A stretch of DNA of 41,104 bases from an uncultured Bacteroidales bacterium (GCA_903830915.1 CAIKVR010000212.1:1-41104), one strand, 5' to 3'. Shown: positions 27,421-36,432, counted from the first letter of the stretch. Numbers and translations are program-made. Notes: generated from the sequence alone by a model not told the origin.

Positions 27421-27434
27421 TTTGGTCGACCAAA
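27421..27434. promoter_or_regulatory. operator-like palindrome upstream of TU1
   Basis: TTTGGTCGACCAAA is a perfect 14-bp palindrome starting 45 bp upstream of the TU1 ATG. It resembles the t-GGTc-n-GaCC-a pattern bound by FadR-subfamily GntR regulators, which include uronate regulators. Matching sites stand before TU2 and TU3. No regulator gene is in the window. Confidence 0.7.
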
Positions 27435-27488
27435 ATTACAATTAATGAATGGATTACAAAAGAAAATTGTGTTTTATTTCAAGATTTG

Positions 27489-27501
27489 TGTTGCAAAACA
27501 T
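27489..27501. promoter_or_regulatory. upstream motif TGTTGCAAAACAT of TU1
   Basis: An imperfect palindrome of form TGTT-N4-AACA, exactly 68 bp (start to start) beyond the TTTGG palindrome. The same motif at the same distance occurs before TU2 and TU3. It is probably a second protein-binding site; the protein is unknown. Confidence 0.6.
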
Positions 27502-27588
27502 GATTTTAAAGGCTCCATTTATTTTCATATTTATCTTAATCAGATTATATAATTATTATAAAGAAAGTACAGACCAATTAAACTGTTA

Positions 27589-27621
27589 CATCGGACGATC
27601 ATCGGACGGTCATCGGAGGAT
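27589..27621. repeat. three 11-bp direct repeats
   Basis: CATCGGACGAT, CATCGGACGGT and CATCGGAGGAT follow one another without gaps. They lie about 215 bp upstream of the TU1 start, between the TU1 regulatory sites and the TU2 terminator. Role unknown. Confidence 0.65.
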
Positions 27622-27676
27622 AACTAATATTACTATTATGTAAACACAGATGATTATATAGGGTAAATCAGATAAG

Positions 27677-27710
27677 AAGGGTTTCAACCTTTACGATTGA
27701 AACCCTTTTT
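27677..27710. terminator. terminator of TU2
   Basis: A perfect 11-bp stem, AAGGGTTTCAA (27677-27687) against TTGAAACCCTT (27697-27707), lies 26 bp beyond the stop of the last TU2 gene. The T-run is on the plus strand side, with a weaker T-rich tail on the minus strand, so it may work in both directions. Confidence 0.75.
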
Positions 27711-27735
27711 TAAAGATTCTAAGATACTATAATTT

Positions 27736-30486
27736 TTATTTTATTTGCACTTTTGCATTTGTTACCTGACCGTTTGCTGTAGTATGTTTCACAAAATAGA
27801 TTCCACTTGCTAAATTGGTTTTCAATTTGGTTACAGCCTGAGCTTCCAGCATTTTTGCGCCCTGAAGATTGTAAATAGCAATATTGCCAGTTTCAGAACA
27901 AATGAGTTCTTTATTTGAAAAATATAGCTGAATTCCTGATTCGGATTTATTAATTCCGGTTCCAAGGTCGGTAGTTGCCGGAGCAGATTTTGCAGATTCT
28001 GCTGAGTTGAAATAAGTAGTATTATCACCAATGGCAGTTACCGTAAAAGTGTATTCGGTTGCATAGAGTAATCCATTAATATTTACAGTCGTAGCATTTG
28101 GATCAGCCACGTTTACTGTTTTTACCAATGTAGTTCCCTGATATACTTTTATATCATAACTAAGTACATTTGTGACAACAGCTGTCCAATTTGCTGTAAT
28201 TCCTGTGGCTGAAACATTAGCAGAACCAACTACCGGTGTTGCAAGTTGGTGTCCCATAGTAAATTGTGCTGAAGCTACTGTTTGGTAAGAATCTGAATAA
28301 CTTACATCTCCATCACCTAAAGCTTTTACTTTAAAAATATAGGTTGAATCTGCTTGCAAACCTGTAATGCCTAAGTTTATAGTTGATTGACCACCTGTAG
28401 TTTTAGCAGTTGTTTTTAAGGTAGTAGTTTCGGTTTTTAATCCTGGAACTGTTGACGAAGTTATAACTTTAAATACATTTACTTGATAGTTAGTTCCATT
28501 TGCATCAACCGGTATCCAGTTAGCTGTGCAGGTGGTAGCTGCAATTGAACTTGCTACGCCAATAGTTGGAGCTGTTAACAATAAAGGAATAGTAGGACGC
28601 ATAGAAATTTGATAAAAGGTGTATACACCAGATGCAGGGTCAGTAATCTTGAATTTAGCATTTGTAAGTCCTCCTGTAGGAATAATATCAATCTGTTCTA
28701 AACTGTTACTTTCATTGTAATAGTTACCTGCCACTGGAGAAGCAGTATTCCCAGTACCTACAGGCACCCAATTTAAACCTCCATCAATCGATGATTGTAT
28801 AAAATACCATCTGCCTGCCGTAGCAGAAGAGTGAATTTCAATTTCGGCTACACTAGCTACTGTAGGTGTTGTTAATGCTCCAAAGTATTGTGCTTTATCC
28901 AGCATAAGTACATTGGAGTGAATTTCTCCTTTTGGTCCAATTGATGAATTTGTCTTAACTTGTGCATGAGTAAAATCCCATCCATTAACGGAGAAAACCG
29001 GATAGGTACCCATTGTGGGAGATGAACTCACAACTACGCCCCATGTACCATCGCTAAAGTTAGGATTTAATGACGCCGGATAAGTTGAAAGGGTTGAAAA
29101 CCCAGTTGAATTTCCTGATTCATTGGAATCAGAATAAGTAATTGCATCTCCCTTAGCGGTTACAGTATAGGTAAAACTGGTATTTAAATTTAAACCTGTT
29201 ATATCTAAACTGCTTGTAGTTTGACCTGTTGCAGTTACTGTTTTTGCTAAAGTTGGAGTAGTATTGTAAACTTTAACCACATAACTTCCTGCACCAGTCA
29301 CAGTACTCCAATTTGCAATAAAACTTTCCGAAAGAATATTCGTAGCAACACCTAATGTTGGTGTAGTTAATTGAGTAAAATTAGGAGTAGTAAAAGTGTT
29401 TGAGAGTGCCGTTTCCAGTGAATTGGCATTATTTACCTGATCGGTTGCTATGGCATAAACTTTATAAGTATAAGTTGTATTTGGTGTTAAACCAGTTACA
29501 ACCAAACTGGTTGTACTTGTTCCTCCTGTTGTGGTTTGAGATTTTAACAACGAAGAGCCATCACTGCTATAAACATTTACCGTATAGTTACTGGCAGCTG
29601 CTACGCTTGTCCAACTAGCTGTAAAATAGGTTGGTCCAACTGAAGCTGCGTCTACAATTGGTGAAGGAGCTGTGATTTTTGGAAGTGCAGAAATATAAGG
29701 TGCTACTGCATCAGACCAAGATGTACAAACTCTTGCACCACTTACATCGAAATATGCTTTATTTGACCCACTGGTACATTGTTTTATGTATTGTAAGGAA
29801 GTTCTGGCAGTTTTTCCATTTACAGTTCCATCATCAAATGCATAGACTGTAGCACCGGATTCACTTCCACCTATTGTTGGGTTAACATATAATGTTGCTT
29901 TTACCGGTGTTACTGAAAAGTCATATTTCATGACAAGAAAATAAGTTGTGTTAAGTGTTATAGGTGCCCCTAATTGAACATCACCATTTGTTGCGCTTCC
30001 CCTACTTACACCTAACTTAAGGTTTGGGGACGAATACGACGCACAAACATTTGCACCCAAATTCCCAGTAGAAGATTGATCTGATAAACCAATTATCTGT
30101 GAACCACTACCTCCATTTGCTGTACACTTATATAAAAATGCTAAATATACCACACCGGTTGTTATAGGACTTGCAGAAAACGATTTATAAGAGTAGGAAG
30201 ATGCTGAAGTAATACCAGTATAATTTACATACAATGATTTTCCAACTCCGGAATTTATCCATGTTGTACCTACAGCTGGATAAGTTAATGCAGTGGTGGT
30301 GGTTTTTGACCAGGTTGTTGAAGTTGCACCGTTAACAGTTGTCCAACCACTTGCTGCATCAGTTAATGTAGTACTTACTGCTGTGGGATTTGGGAATGTA
30401 GCTGGAAATGTTTCATCCAATAAAACCTGTGCATTTGCCATTATTGCTATCAGCATGAAGGCAAAAAATAAAGTAATTTTTTTCAT
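27736..30486 (-). CDS. T9SS-secreted modular protein: jelly-roll, four FN3, FxxGTWG domain
   Basis: A 916-residue secreted protein, last gene of TU2. Signal peptide 1-19; jelly-roll domain (about 21-262, with MKYDF and YVNPTIGGSE) closely related to the one in the first TU2 gene; FN3 domains at about 270-367 and 372-467; FxxGTWG domain (about 472-630); FN3 domains at about 635-742 and 745-838; T9SS sorting domain (about 845-916). Each FN3 shows the TANW and Y-x-(V/I)-x-(V/A) core strands and a G(L)xxxTxYT(Y/F) turn. No catalytic motif is visible, so it may bind polysaccharide or act as a surface scaffold for the lyases. A 13-bp-armed hairpin separates it from the preceding gene. Confidence 0.85.
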   Translation of the reverse strand: MKKITLFFAFMLIAIMANAQVLLDETFPATFPNPTAVSTTLTDAASGWTTVNGATSTTWSKTTTTALTYPAVGTTWINSGVGKSLYVNYTGITSASSYSYKSFSASPITTGVVYLAFLYKCTANGGSGSQIIGLSDQSSTGNLGANVCASYSSPNLKLGVSRGSATNGDVQLGAPITLNTTYFLVMKYDFSVTPVKATLYVNPTIGGSESGATVYAFDDGTVNGKTARTSLQYIKQCTSGSNKAYFDVSGARVCTSWSDAVAPYISALPKITAPSPIVDAASVGPTYFTASWTSVAAASNYTVNVYSSDGSSLLKSQTTTGGTSTTSLVVTGLTPNTTYTYKVYAIATDQVNNANSLETALSNTFTTPNFTQLTTPTLGVATNILSESFIANWSTVTGAGSYVVKVYNTTPTLAKTVTATGQTTSSLDITGLNLNTSFTYTVTAKGDAITYSDSNESGNSTGFSTLSTYPASLNPNFSDGTWGVVVSSSPTMGTYPVFSVNGWDFTHAQVKTNSSIGPKGEIHSNVLMLDKAQYFGALTTPTVASVAEIEIHSSATAGRWYFIQSSIDGGLNWVPVGTGNTASPVAGNYYNESNSLEQIDIIPTGGLTNAKFKITDPASGVYTFYQISMRPTIPLLLTAPTIGVASSIAATTCTANWIPVDANGTNYQVNVFKVITSSTVPGLKTETTTLKTTAKTTGGQSTINLGITGLQADSTYIFKVKALGDGDVSYSDSYQTVASAQFTMGHQLATPVVGSANVSATGITANWTAVVTNVLSYDIKVYQGTTLVKTVNVADPNATTVNINGLLYATEYTFTVTAIGDNTTYFNSAESAKSAPATTDLGTGINKSESGIQLYFSNKELICSETGNIAIYNLQGAKMLEAQAVTKLKTNLASGIYFVKHTTANGQVTNAKVQIK

Positions 30487-30529
30487 AAGAGTTGAATTTT
30501 ATTTGATTAATAATTATTTTAAAGTTATA

Positions 30530-30563
30530 GTTGGTCAGAATCAATTAATAGATTCTGACCAAC
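30530..30563. repeat. inverted repeat with GTTGGTC arms between TU2 genes
   Basis: A perfect 13-bp stem, GTTGGTCAGAATC (30530-30542) against GATTCTGACCAAC (30551-30563), loop AATTAATA. It lies just after the stop of the 1261-residue protein gene and about 45 bp before the ATG of the next gene. It could be an intra-operon mRNA hairpin or half-sites of the TTTGG operator. Confidence 0.75.
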
Positions 30564-30571
30564 ATTCTGAT

Positions 30572-33500
30572 TTATTTTATGATCATTTTTGTAGTTAGTA
30601 ATTTGCCATCCAATGCTGTAAAGCGAACAATGTAAATTCCTGAATTCAGATTAACTGATAAGTTGGTTGCAAGTTTTGCTTCCAGTACTTTAGCACCCTG
30701 AAGATTGAATACCTCAATATTTCCTGTTTCAGAAGACCTGATTTCTTTACCTGATACAATTAATGAAATAACCCTTTGGGTATTACTAAGCCCGGTTCCG
30801 TCTGTAATAACAATATTTGATTTTTCAGACTCATTTGAATCAAAGTAGGTAGTATTGTTACCTAAGGCTGTTACTGTGAAAGTATATTTAGTTGCGTATT
30901 TCAACCCAGTTATAATTGCAGTTGTTGCAATTGAATCATTTACGGTTATTGAATCAACCAAACTTGAATCCTGATATGTTTTAATTAAATAACCACCAGA
31001 TGCATGTAAAACAACTGACCAATTGACTTTAATTTCTGTGGTTGAAACTGCTGCTCCGGTAGGTATCGATGGCGTTTCAAGTTTATGAGCCATTGTAAAC
31101 GGAGCAGAAGCAGCCGATTCATTAGAATTAGCATAAATTGTATCGCCTATTGCTTTAACAGTATACGTATAAGTTGAATCTGCTTGCATTCCGCCAATAT
31201 TCAGACTGGTAGAATTTTGTCCTTCTTTAGTAGTCGCTGTAAATATTATCGCTGTTCCTTTATAAACTTTTACTTCGTAGTTTGTTGCATTTGGCACAAT
31301 TGCTGTCCAGTTGGCAGTAAAAGTTGTTAGCGTCACATTACTTGCTATCCCAACAATAGGTGTTGCCAATTGCTTGCCCATTGTAAACGGAGCTGATGCT
31401 GCTGATATGTAAGAATCTAAATAATTCACATCGCCATCGCCTAAAGCTTTCACCTTGTAGGTATAAGTAGAATCAGGCTGCAATCCTGAAATAACCAAAC
31501 TTGAAGTAGCCTGTCCACCAGTAGTTTTTGCGGTAACCTTCAGTGTTGTACCTTTATAAACTTTCACCTCATAGTTTGTTGCATTCGCATCCACAGGGGT
31601 CCAGTTGGCAGTGAAAGTTGTAGCTGCAATTGCACTTGCTGCTCCAATTGTTGGAGTTGCAAGAGTAGTTGTTAGCGTTGTATGGGAGCTTATATGATAA
31701 AATGTAAACGCTCCTGAACTAGGGTCAGTGATTTTGAATTGAACATTTGAGAGACCTCCAGTTGGTATAATATCAATTTGTTCCAAATTAGCACTTACAT
31801 TGTAATAGGTACCAGCTACAGGAGTAGCAGTATTTCCCGGACCTACCGGTATCCAATTTAAACCTCCATCTATAGATGATTGAATCAAATATTGTCTTCC
31901 TGCAGTAGCAGAAGAATGAATTTCAATTTCAGCAACACTTGCAACTACAGGAGTTACAATTACACCAGAATTGGTTGTTTTATCCAACATAAGCACATCG
32001 GGATGAGCTTCGCCTTTTGGTCCACTTGTTGTATTTGTTTTAACTAGAGCATGAGTCAAATCCCAGCCATTTGCAGAGAAAACTGGATATGAACCAAGTG
32101 CAGGAGATGCAGTAGCAACTAACCCCCAAGTACCATCGCTAAAGTTTGGATTTAGAGCACTTACTGTTAGGGCTAATGTTTTTGCAACAGCCGATGAAGC
32201 TGATGGATCTGAATTTGTATAACTAACACTATCACCCACAGCAATTACTTTATACGTATAAGTTGTACCCATTGCAAGTCCGGTTAGAATAACACTTGAA
32301 GCAGTCTGACCACTAACTTTAGTTGTAGTTACCAAATTGGATGTTAAATATATCATTATTTCATAACCTGTTGCGTTTGCTGTTGGAGTCCAATTGGCAG
32401 TGAAACCGTTAGCCGTAATATCGGTTGCAGTTCCAACAATTGGAGTTGGAAGTCCAAGTGTATAAAAACTTGCAGAAGCAGTTGATGGATTTGAATTGTC
32501 ATAATTGATAGCATCGCCTACAGCAGTAACTGTATAGGTATAACTTGTTCCGGTTTTTAAGCCTCTAATTGCCGCACTGGTAGAAGTTTGACCAGCAACT
32601 GGGGTAGTATTAACCAATGTTATTCCGCCCTCATATACTTTAACACTGTAACCGCCTGATGCATTTGTAACTGTAGACCAGTTTGCCGTAAATCCATTGG
32701 TTCCTATAAGAGTGGCTACACCTACAGTTGGTGAATCTAATTTTGGCAATGCAGCATAATAAATTGTATTGCCAGCAATTAAGGCATCTGTTGTTGCAGT
32801 AAATAAACTTTTATTGGTAAGCGAAAAATCAAGTGTAGCAGCAATTGTATATATTGGAGTTGTGGTAATAGGAGTTGTTGTTCCCGTAGGTGGTGTTGCA
32901 AATCCACCCACATAACAATCAGTAATTGTCGTACCGAATGTCAAAGGTTGTGTTAATGCAACCGTACTGAAAAGACTATTCTTTATAGCGATTGCGCCAC
33001 CTAATCCCTTGATATAAATAGGACTTGTTTTATCAACTAAAATATTGTAAAATGTACAATGATCGTATGTTTGAGTCCCAACATTAGCTGCGGTATTGTA
33101 AACTACACTTGCTCTGGAAGCAACTAAAGCATTATTACTGAAAGTACAGTTTTTAATATTGATATTCGTTGTGCCGGAAGCTGAATTATTATATAAAATT
33201 CTTCCACCACATTTATTAAATATACTGCCTTGAATATCCATTACCTGCGTGGTAGAAACTCCATCCATTCTGATTGTACCATTTCCGGATACATTTAGCA
33301 TATCATGAAAATAACAATTACTAATATAAAGATTTGTATTAGTAGCAGCAGTAGTAGAATAAAAGGCTATAGGCTGACCCGATCCACCAGCATTTATCCC
33401 ATTAAACTCAAGTCCAGTTAATTTAATTGTTAAACCAGGTGTCGCTGTGTAAATAATATTGCAGGTACCACTTGTAGTAGTACTGTTAATTTTCAAAATG

Positions 33501-34357
33501 GGTTTACTCGCAAGTCCTGCAGCAGCCTTTATTGTGGTGTTTCGGACAAGTGTGTTATTGTTTGTAGAAGCACCAGTATTAAAAGTATATGCACCTCCAG
33601 AAGTGGTTAGTTCATAAATATCGGCCGCTCCTCCTTTTAGGTCGCTGTTAAGAAGTGCAGTTTCTGTATCGGCATATTGCATTGTAAAAGAACCTGTGGA
33701 AGTTGCAGTTGTAAATGATGCCGAATTTGCTGATGCAACAGAACTTGCATAAGTCACACCATCACCAATAGCAGTTACCGTATATGAATAAGTCGTGTTT
33801 GGAGTTAATATCGCAGATATTGCTAACAATGCAGAAGTTGCTCCTGTTACAGTTTTTGGAGAACCGGCAACTAATGAATTTGCTCCATCATATACGTTTA
33901 TTGAATAACTTGTTGCATTAGCCACAGCTGTCCAGTTGGCAGTGAAACCGGTCAGAGTCATTCGGCTTGCAGTCTCAACTGTAGGCGTAGTTAGCTGTAT
34001 TAGTGTTGTTATTATAGCAGAAGGAGTTGATTCCGCAGAATTTGTAAAAATTGTACTATCGCCAACTGCGATTACAGTATAAGTATAAGCAGTTCCCTGA
34101 AATAAACCCGTTATTATTGTTGTTGCAACTGTAGCTCCGGCAACCGGCACTGAAACAACTAATGCAGGTGTGCTGTCATAAACATTTACAATGTAACTTG
34201 ATGCATTTGCAATGGCAGTCCAGTTAGCGGTAAATCCTACTGTTGTAGGTAAAGTGGCAGTACCTACAGTAGGAGCTACCAACTGTGTTTGTGCAGAGAC
34301 TTTTACAGTAACAGTAAATAATAGTATTGCAAATAATAAAGTAATATTTTTCATCAT
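30572..34357 (-). CDS. T9SS-secreted protein: seven FN3 domains, beta-helix (DUF4957/DUF5123-like) and FxxGTWG domain
   Basis: A 1261-residue secreted protein. The start at 34357 (MMKNITLLFAILLF; 34354 is equally possible) is chosen because it gives a normal signal peptide. A longer frame adds 19 hydrophilic residues and crosses a hairpin. Order: FN3 (about 24-118, 120-217); right-handed beta-helix (about 222-535) resembling the DUF4957/DUF5123 pair of Bacteroidota polysaccharide loci (NTTIKAAAGLASKPIL, then repeated NCYFHD, NCTFSNN, HCTFYN turns); FN3 (about 536-634, 635-728); FxxGTWG domain (about 735-895); three FN3 (about 897-1185); T9SS tail (about 1190-1261). The helix turns resemble PL6 but I see no Lys/Arg pair, so I do not call it a lyase. 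It could grip the polymer. Confidence 0.82.
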   Translation of the reverse strand: MMKNITLLFAILLFTVTVKVSAQTQLVAPTVGTATLPTTVGFTANWTAIANASSYIVNVYDSTPALVVSVPVAGATVATTIITGLFQGTAYTYTVIAVGDSTIFTNSAESTPSAIITTLIQLTTPTVETASRMTLTGFTANWTAVANATSYSINVYDGANSLVAGSPKTVTGATSALLAISAILTPNTTYSYTVTAIGDGVTYASSVASANSASFTTATSTGSFTMQYADTETALLNSDLKGGAADIYELTTSGGAYTFNTGASTNNNTLVRNTTIKAAAGLASKPILKINSTTTSGTCNIIYTATPGLTIKLTGLEFNGINAGGSGQPIAFYSTTAATNTNLYISNCYFHDMLNVSGNGTIRMDGVSTTQVMDIQGSIFNKCGGRILYNNSASGTTNINIKNCTFSNNALVASRASVVYNTAANVGTQTYDHCTFYNILVDKTSPIYIKGLGGAIAIKNSLFSTVALTQPLTFGTTITDCYVGGFATPPTGTTTPITTTPIYTIAATLDFSLTNKSLFTATTDALIAGNTIYYAALPKLDSPTVGVATLIGTNGFTANWSTVTNASGGYSVKVYEGGITLVNTTPVAGQTSTSAAIRGLKTGTSYTYTVTAVGDAINYDNSNPSTASASFYTLGLPTPIVGTATDITANGFTANWTPTANATGYEIMIYLTSNLVTTTKVSGQTASSVILTGLAMGTTYTYKVIAVGDSVSYTNSDPSASSAVAKTLALTVSALNPNFSDGTWGLVATASPALGSYPVFSANGWDLTHALVKTNTTSGPKGEAHPDVLMLDKTTNSGVIVTPVVASVAEIEIHSSATAGRQYLIQSSIDGGLNWIPVGPGNTATPVAGTYYNVSANLEQIDIIPTGGLSNVQFKITDPSSGAFTFYHISSHTTLTTTLATPTIGAASAIAATTFTANWTPVDANATNYEVKVYKGTTLKVTAKTTGGQATSSLVISGLQPDSTYTYKVKALGDGDVNYLDSYISAASAPFTMGKQLATPIVGIASNVTLTTFTANWTAIVPNATNYEVKVYKGTAIIFTATTKEGQNSTSLNIGGMQADSTYTYTVKAIGDTIYANSNESAASAPFTMAHKLETPSIPTGAAVSTTEIKVNWSVVLHASGGYLIKTYQDSSLVDSITVNDSIATTAIITGLKYATKYTFTVTALGNNTTYFDSNESEKSNIVITDGTGLSNTQRVISLIVSGKEIRSSETGNIEVFNLQGAKVLEAKLATNLSVNLNSGIYIVRFTALDGKLLTTKMIIK

Positions 34358-34401
34358 AATTCGATTAATAGTTTGAAGATGGAAAAAGATTTTAGCGATG
34401 T

Positions 34402-34432
34402 GTTGGTCAGACAATTATTATGTCTGACCAAC
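34402..34432. repeat. inverted repeat with GTTGGTC arms between TU2 genes
   Basis: A perfect 12-bp stem, GTTGGTCAGACA (34402-34413) against TGTCTGACCAAC (34421-34432), loop ATTATTA. It lies 31 bp after the stop of the first TU2 gene and 44 bp before the preferred ATG of the next. It shares the first 10 bases of its arm with the hairpin at 30530. Confidence 0.78.
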
Positions 34433-34463
34433 TTTAATTCATCGAATTCTACCTTCTTTATTC

Positions 34464-36293
34464 TTATTGAATTAAAACTTTTTTAGTCAACATATCGCCG
34501 TTATTAGTTTTGAGCCGGACAATATAAATTCCTGCTGCCAGATTTGTAATACGATGGTTTTCAATGGCATCCTTGTAAATCAATATTCCCTGTAGGTTAT
34601 ATATACTTAATACTCCCGGTTGTGAACTGACAATTGTTTTTCCGGTACTGTAAAGTGATATCTTACTACTATTTTCTGACAAACCATTAATTACTCCGGA
34701 TACTTTTACTAATCCAACAGCGAAATAGCCACTACCTGTATTGATAATTCTTAATTTGGTAGCATAATTATTATTGAAGTTTACATTTATAATAGTATCT
34801 TTATTATTCAGAGTATCTTTTGCAGAGAATAATGAATGATCTGTTTTCCATGTACCATCAGCAGTCAGTTCCTGAACTAAGAATGTTCTGCCCGGACCGC
34901 TGGTCCACACATGCAATTCCATACTTCCAACTTGTTTCATAGAAGGCAGTGTCAAATACGAACCTCCAACGGCAGTCGATTTATCCAATTTAATCCAGTA
35001 TTTAATGGTGTCTTTCGCAGCTGGATTGTTTGGTAAGTACATACCGATATGTTTGTTGCTACTGTTCAAACCATTCGATATATAATAATTTCCGTTTGAA
35101 AATGAAGGATATGACAATGCAAGAGGTTCAGTAGAACTGTTTGGGTAAACTTGTCCCCAGGTACCATTGCTGAAATCCGGTTGAACTTCCATCACACCAT
35201 CTAAAGTTGAAAAACCTACCGAAGCGGCTGAGGGAGTGGAATTACCTGTGGTAGTTCCATCACCAATTGCCTGAACTTCATAGGTGTAAGTTGTGTTAGA
35301 AACTAAACCGCTAATCTGAACAGATGAAGCAGCCTTATCAACTACAGTGGTTTTACTGAATAAACTTGTTCCATTATAAACCAGTATGTTATATCCATTT
35401 GCATCCGCTGTTGGTGTCCAGTTAGCCCAGAAACTTTCTGCCTCAACGCTTGAAGCAGAACCATTGGTCGGAGTTGCAACTTTAGGAAGTGCAGCTGGTT
35501 GAACTGCATCTTTCCACGATTGACATACTCTGATTCCACTTACATAATAGTTCGCTTTATTTGATCCTTTATTAACTAACATAACATGTTGTAAGGCTGT
35601 TCTGTATACCTCAGCTGTATTTACAGTTGCGTTATCCATCGCATATTCTGTTGGTTCTGAAGCACTTCCAATACCAGGATTTACATATAAATAAGCTATA
35701 TGAGAAGTAAAATCATATTTCATAACAATGAAATTCACTGTTCCATAACTGAATTCTGTTTTACCATTCACAATATCTGCAGATCCACCACCTGCGCGGG
35801 TAAGACCCAATATGCAAGTAGAACCCGTTGAACCCGGTCTAATCCAAAGACACATAGAAGAGCGTTGAACAGAGTCAGTTAAACTTACAGTTTGACCCTG
35901 ACTTCCACCCGGTGCTACAGGTTGGAATAAAAATGAAACATAAATAACACCGGAGTTTATCGGAGTGTTTGAAAACGGTTTTGAAGTTAATAATGCAGCT
36001 CCTGGAGGTGTTTTTGATGCTGAAACTCCCACAAATACGTTGTGTAATGCAGCTCCTTGTCCTGATAAGTAAGGTATACCGTTAAGATCTGCATAACTCA
36101 AACCTTGTTTGTCAAGAATACGATAATCAGTCACATTTGGTTCCAAAGTATTTCCAGAATAATTTGTCCAACCATTTACCGTGGACATATTATCGGTTGT
36201 TGGAAAATCAAAAAAAGTCTCATCCAATAAGACTTGCGCTTTGCCGTAGATCGCTATAAAACAAAGCATTAAAATAAGAGTAGTTTTTTTCAT
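34464..36293 (-). CDS. T9SS-secreted modular protein: jelly-roll, FN3, FxxGTWG domain
   Basis: A 609-residue secreted protein, first gene of TU2. Signal peptide 1-19; jelly-roll domain (about 21-264, VLLDETF, SGVIYVSFLF, MKYDFTSHIAYLYVNPGIG, VSGIRVCQSW); one FN3 (about 269-365); FxxGTWG domain (about 370-530, here FSNGTWG at 374-380, with a longer insert before VGSMELHVWT); T9SS sorting domain (about 538-609). It has the same plan as the last TU2 gene with fewer FN3 repeats, so the two probably arose by duplication. No catalytic residues were recognised. It may be a surface glycan-binding protein standing in for the missing SusD-type proteins; that is a guess from position. Confidence 0.83.
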   Translation of the reverse strand: MKKTTLILMLCFIAIYGKAQVLLDETFFDFPTTDNMSTVNGWTNYSGNTLEPNVTDYRILDKQGLSYADLNGIPYLSGQGAALHNVFVGVSASKTPPGAALLTSKPFSNTPINSGVIYVSFLFQPVAPGGSQGQTVSLTDSVQRSSMCLWIRPGSTGSTCILGLTRAGGGSADIVNGKTEFSYGTVNFIVMKYDFTSHIAYLYVNPGIGSASEPTEYAMDNATVNTAEVYRTALQHVMLVNKGSNKANYYVSGIRVCQSWKDAVQPAALPKVATPTNGSASSVEAESFWANWTPTADANGYNILVYNGTSLFSKTTVVDKAASSVQISGLVSNTTYTYEVQAIGDGTTTGNSTPSAASVGFSTLDGVMEVQPDFSNGTWGQVYPNSSTEPLALSYPSFSNGNYYISNGLNSSNKHIGMYLPNNPAAKDTIKYWIKLDKSTAVGGSYLTLPSMKQVGSMELHVWTSGPGRTFLVQELTADGTWKTDHSLFSAKDTLNNKDTIINVNFNNNYATKLRIINTGSGYFAVGLVKVSGVINGLSENSSKISLYSTGKTIVSSQPGVLSIYNLQGILIYKDAIENHRITNLAAGIYIVRLKTNNGDMLTKKVLIQ

Positions 36294-36324
36294 GATAATA
36301 ATTTATTAAGTTGGTATATAATTT

Positions 36325-36376
36325 CTTGTAGTATTTTTGGTCGACCAGTAATTTGGTTGACCAAAAATACTACAAG
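36325..36376. promoter_or_regulatory. large operator-like inverted repeat upstream of TU2
   Basis: Perfect 18-bp arms, CTTGTAGTATTTTTGGTC (36325-36342) and its complement (36359-36376), surround a 16-bp centre. Nested inside are two TTTGG palindromes: TTTGGTCGACCAGT (36336-36349) and TTTGGTTGACCAAA (36352-36365), centres 16 bp apart. The near one starts 43 bp upstream of the TU2 ATG. It is much too far from the TU3 stop to be that gene's usual terminator. Confidence 0.75.
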
Positions 36377-36419
36377 CTTGAACAATAAAAAAATAATTTC
36401 AGCAATATTTTTCAAAAAG

Positions 36420-36432
36420 TGTTGTAAAACAT
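36420..36432. promoter_or_regulatory. upstream motif TGTTGTAAAACAT of TU2
   Basis: It starts exactly 68 bp beyond the start of the distal TTTGG palindrome (36352). It matches the motifs at 27489 and 40884. Confidence 0.6.

Noticed and set aside
29400-29618. Small plus-strand reading frames opposite the FN3 proteins
   Set aside because: They lie within well supported coding sequence on the other strand and mirror its repeats.
34358-34414. Longer start for the 1261-residue secreted protein
   Set aside because: It adds hydrophilic residues before the signal peptide and begins within the hairpin at 34402-34432.
34402-34432. Terminator ending the first TU2 gene
   Set aside because: The stem is strong but no T-run follows on the minus strand, and the next gene starts close by; I keep it as an inverted repeat.
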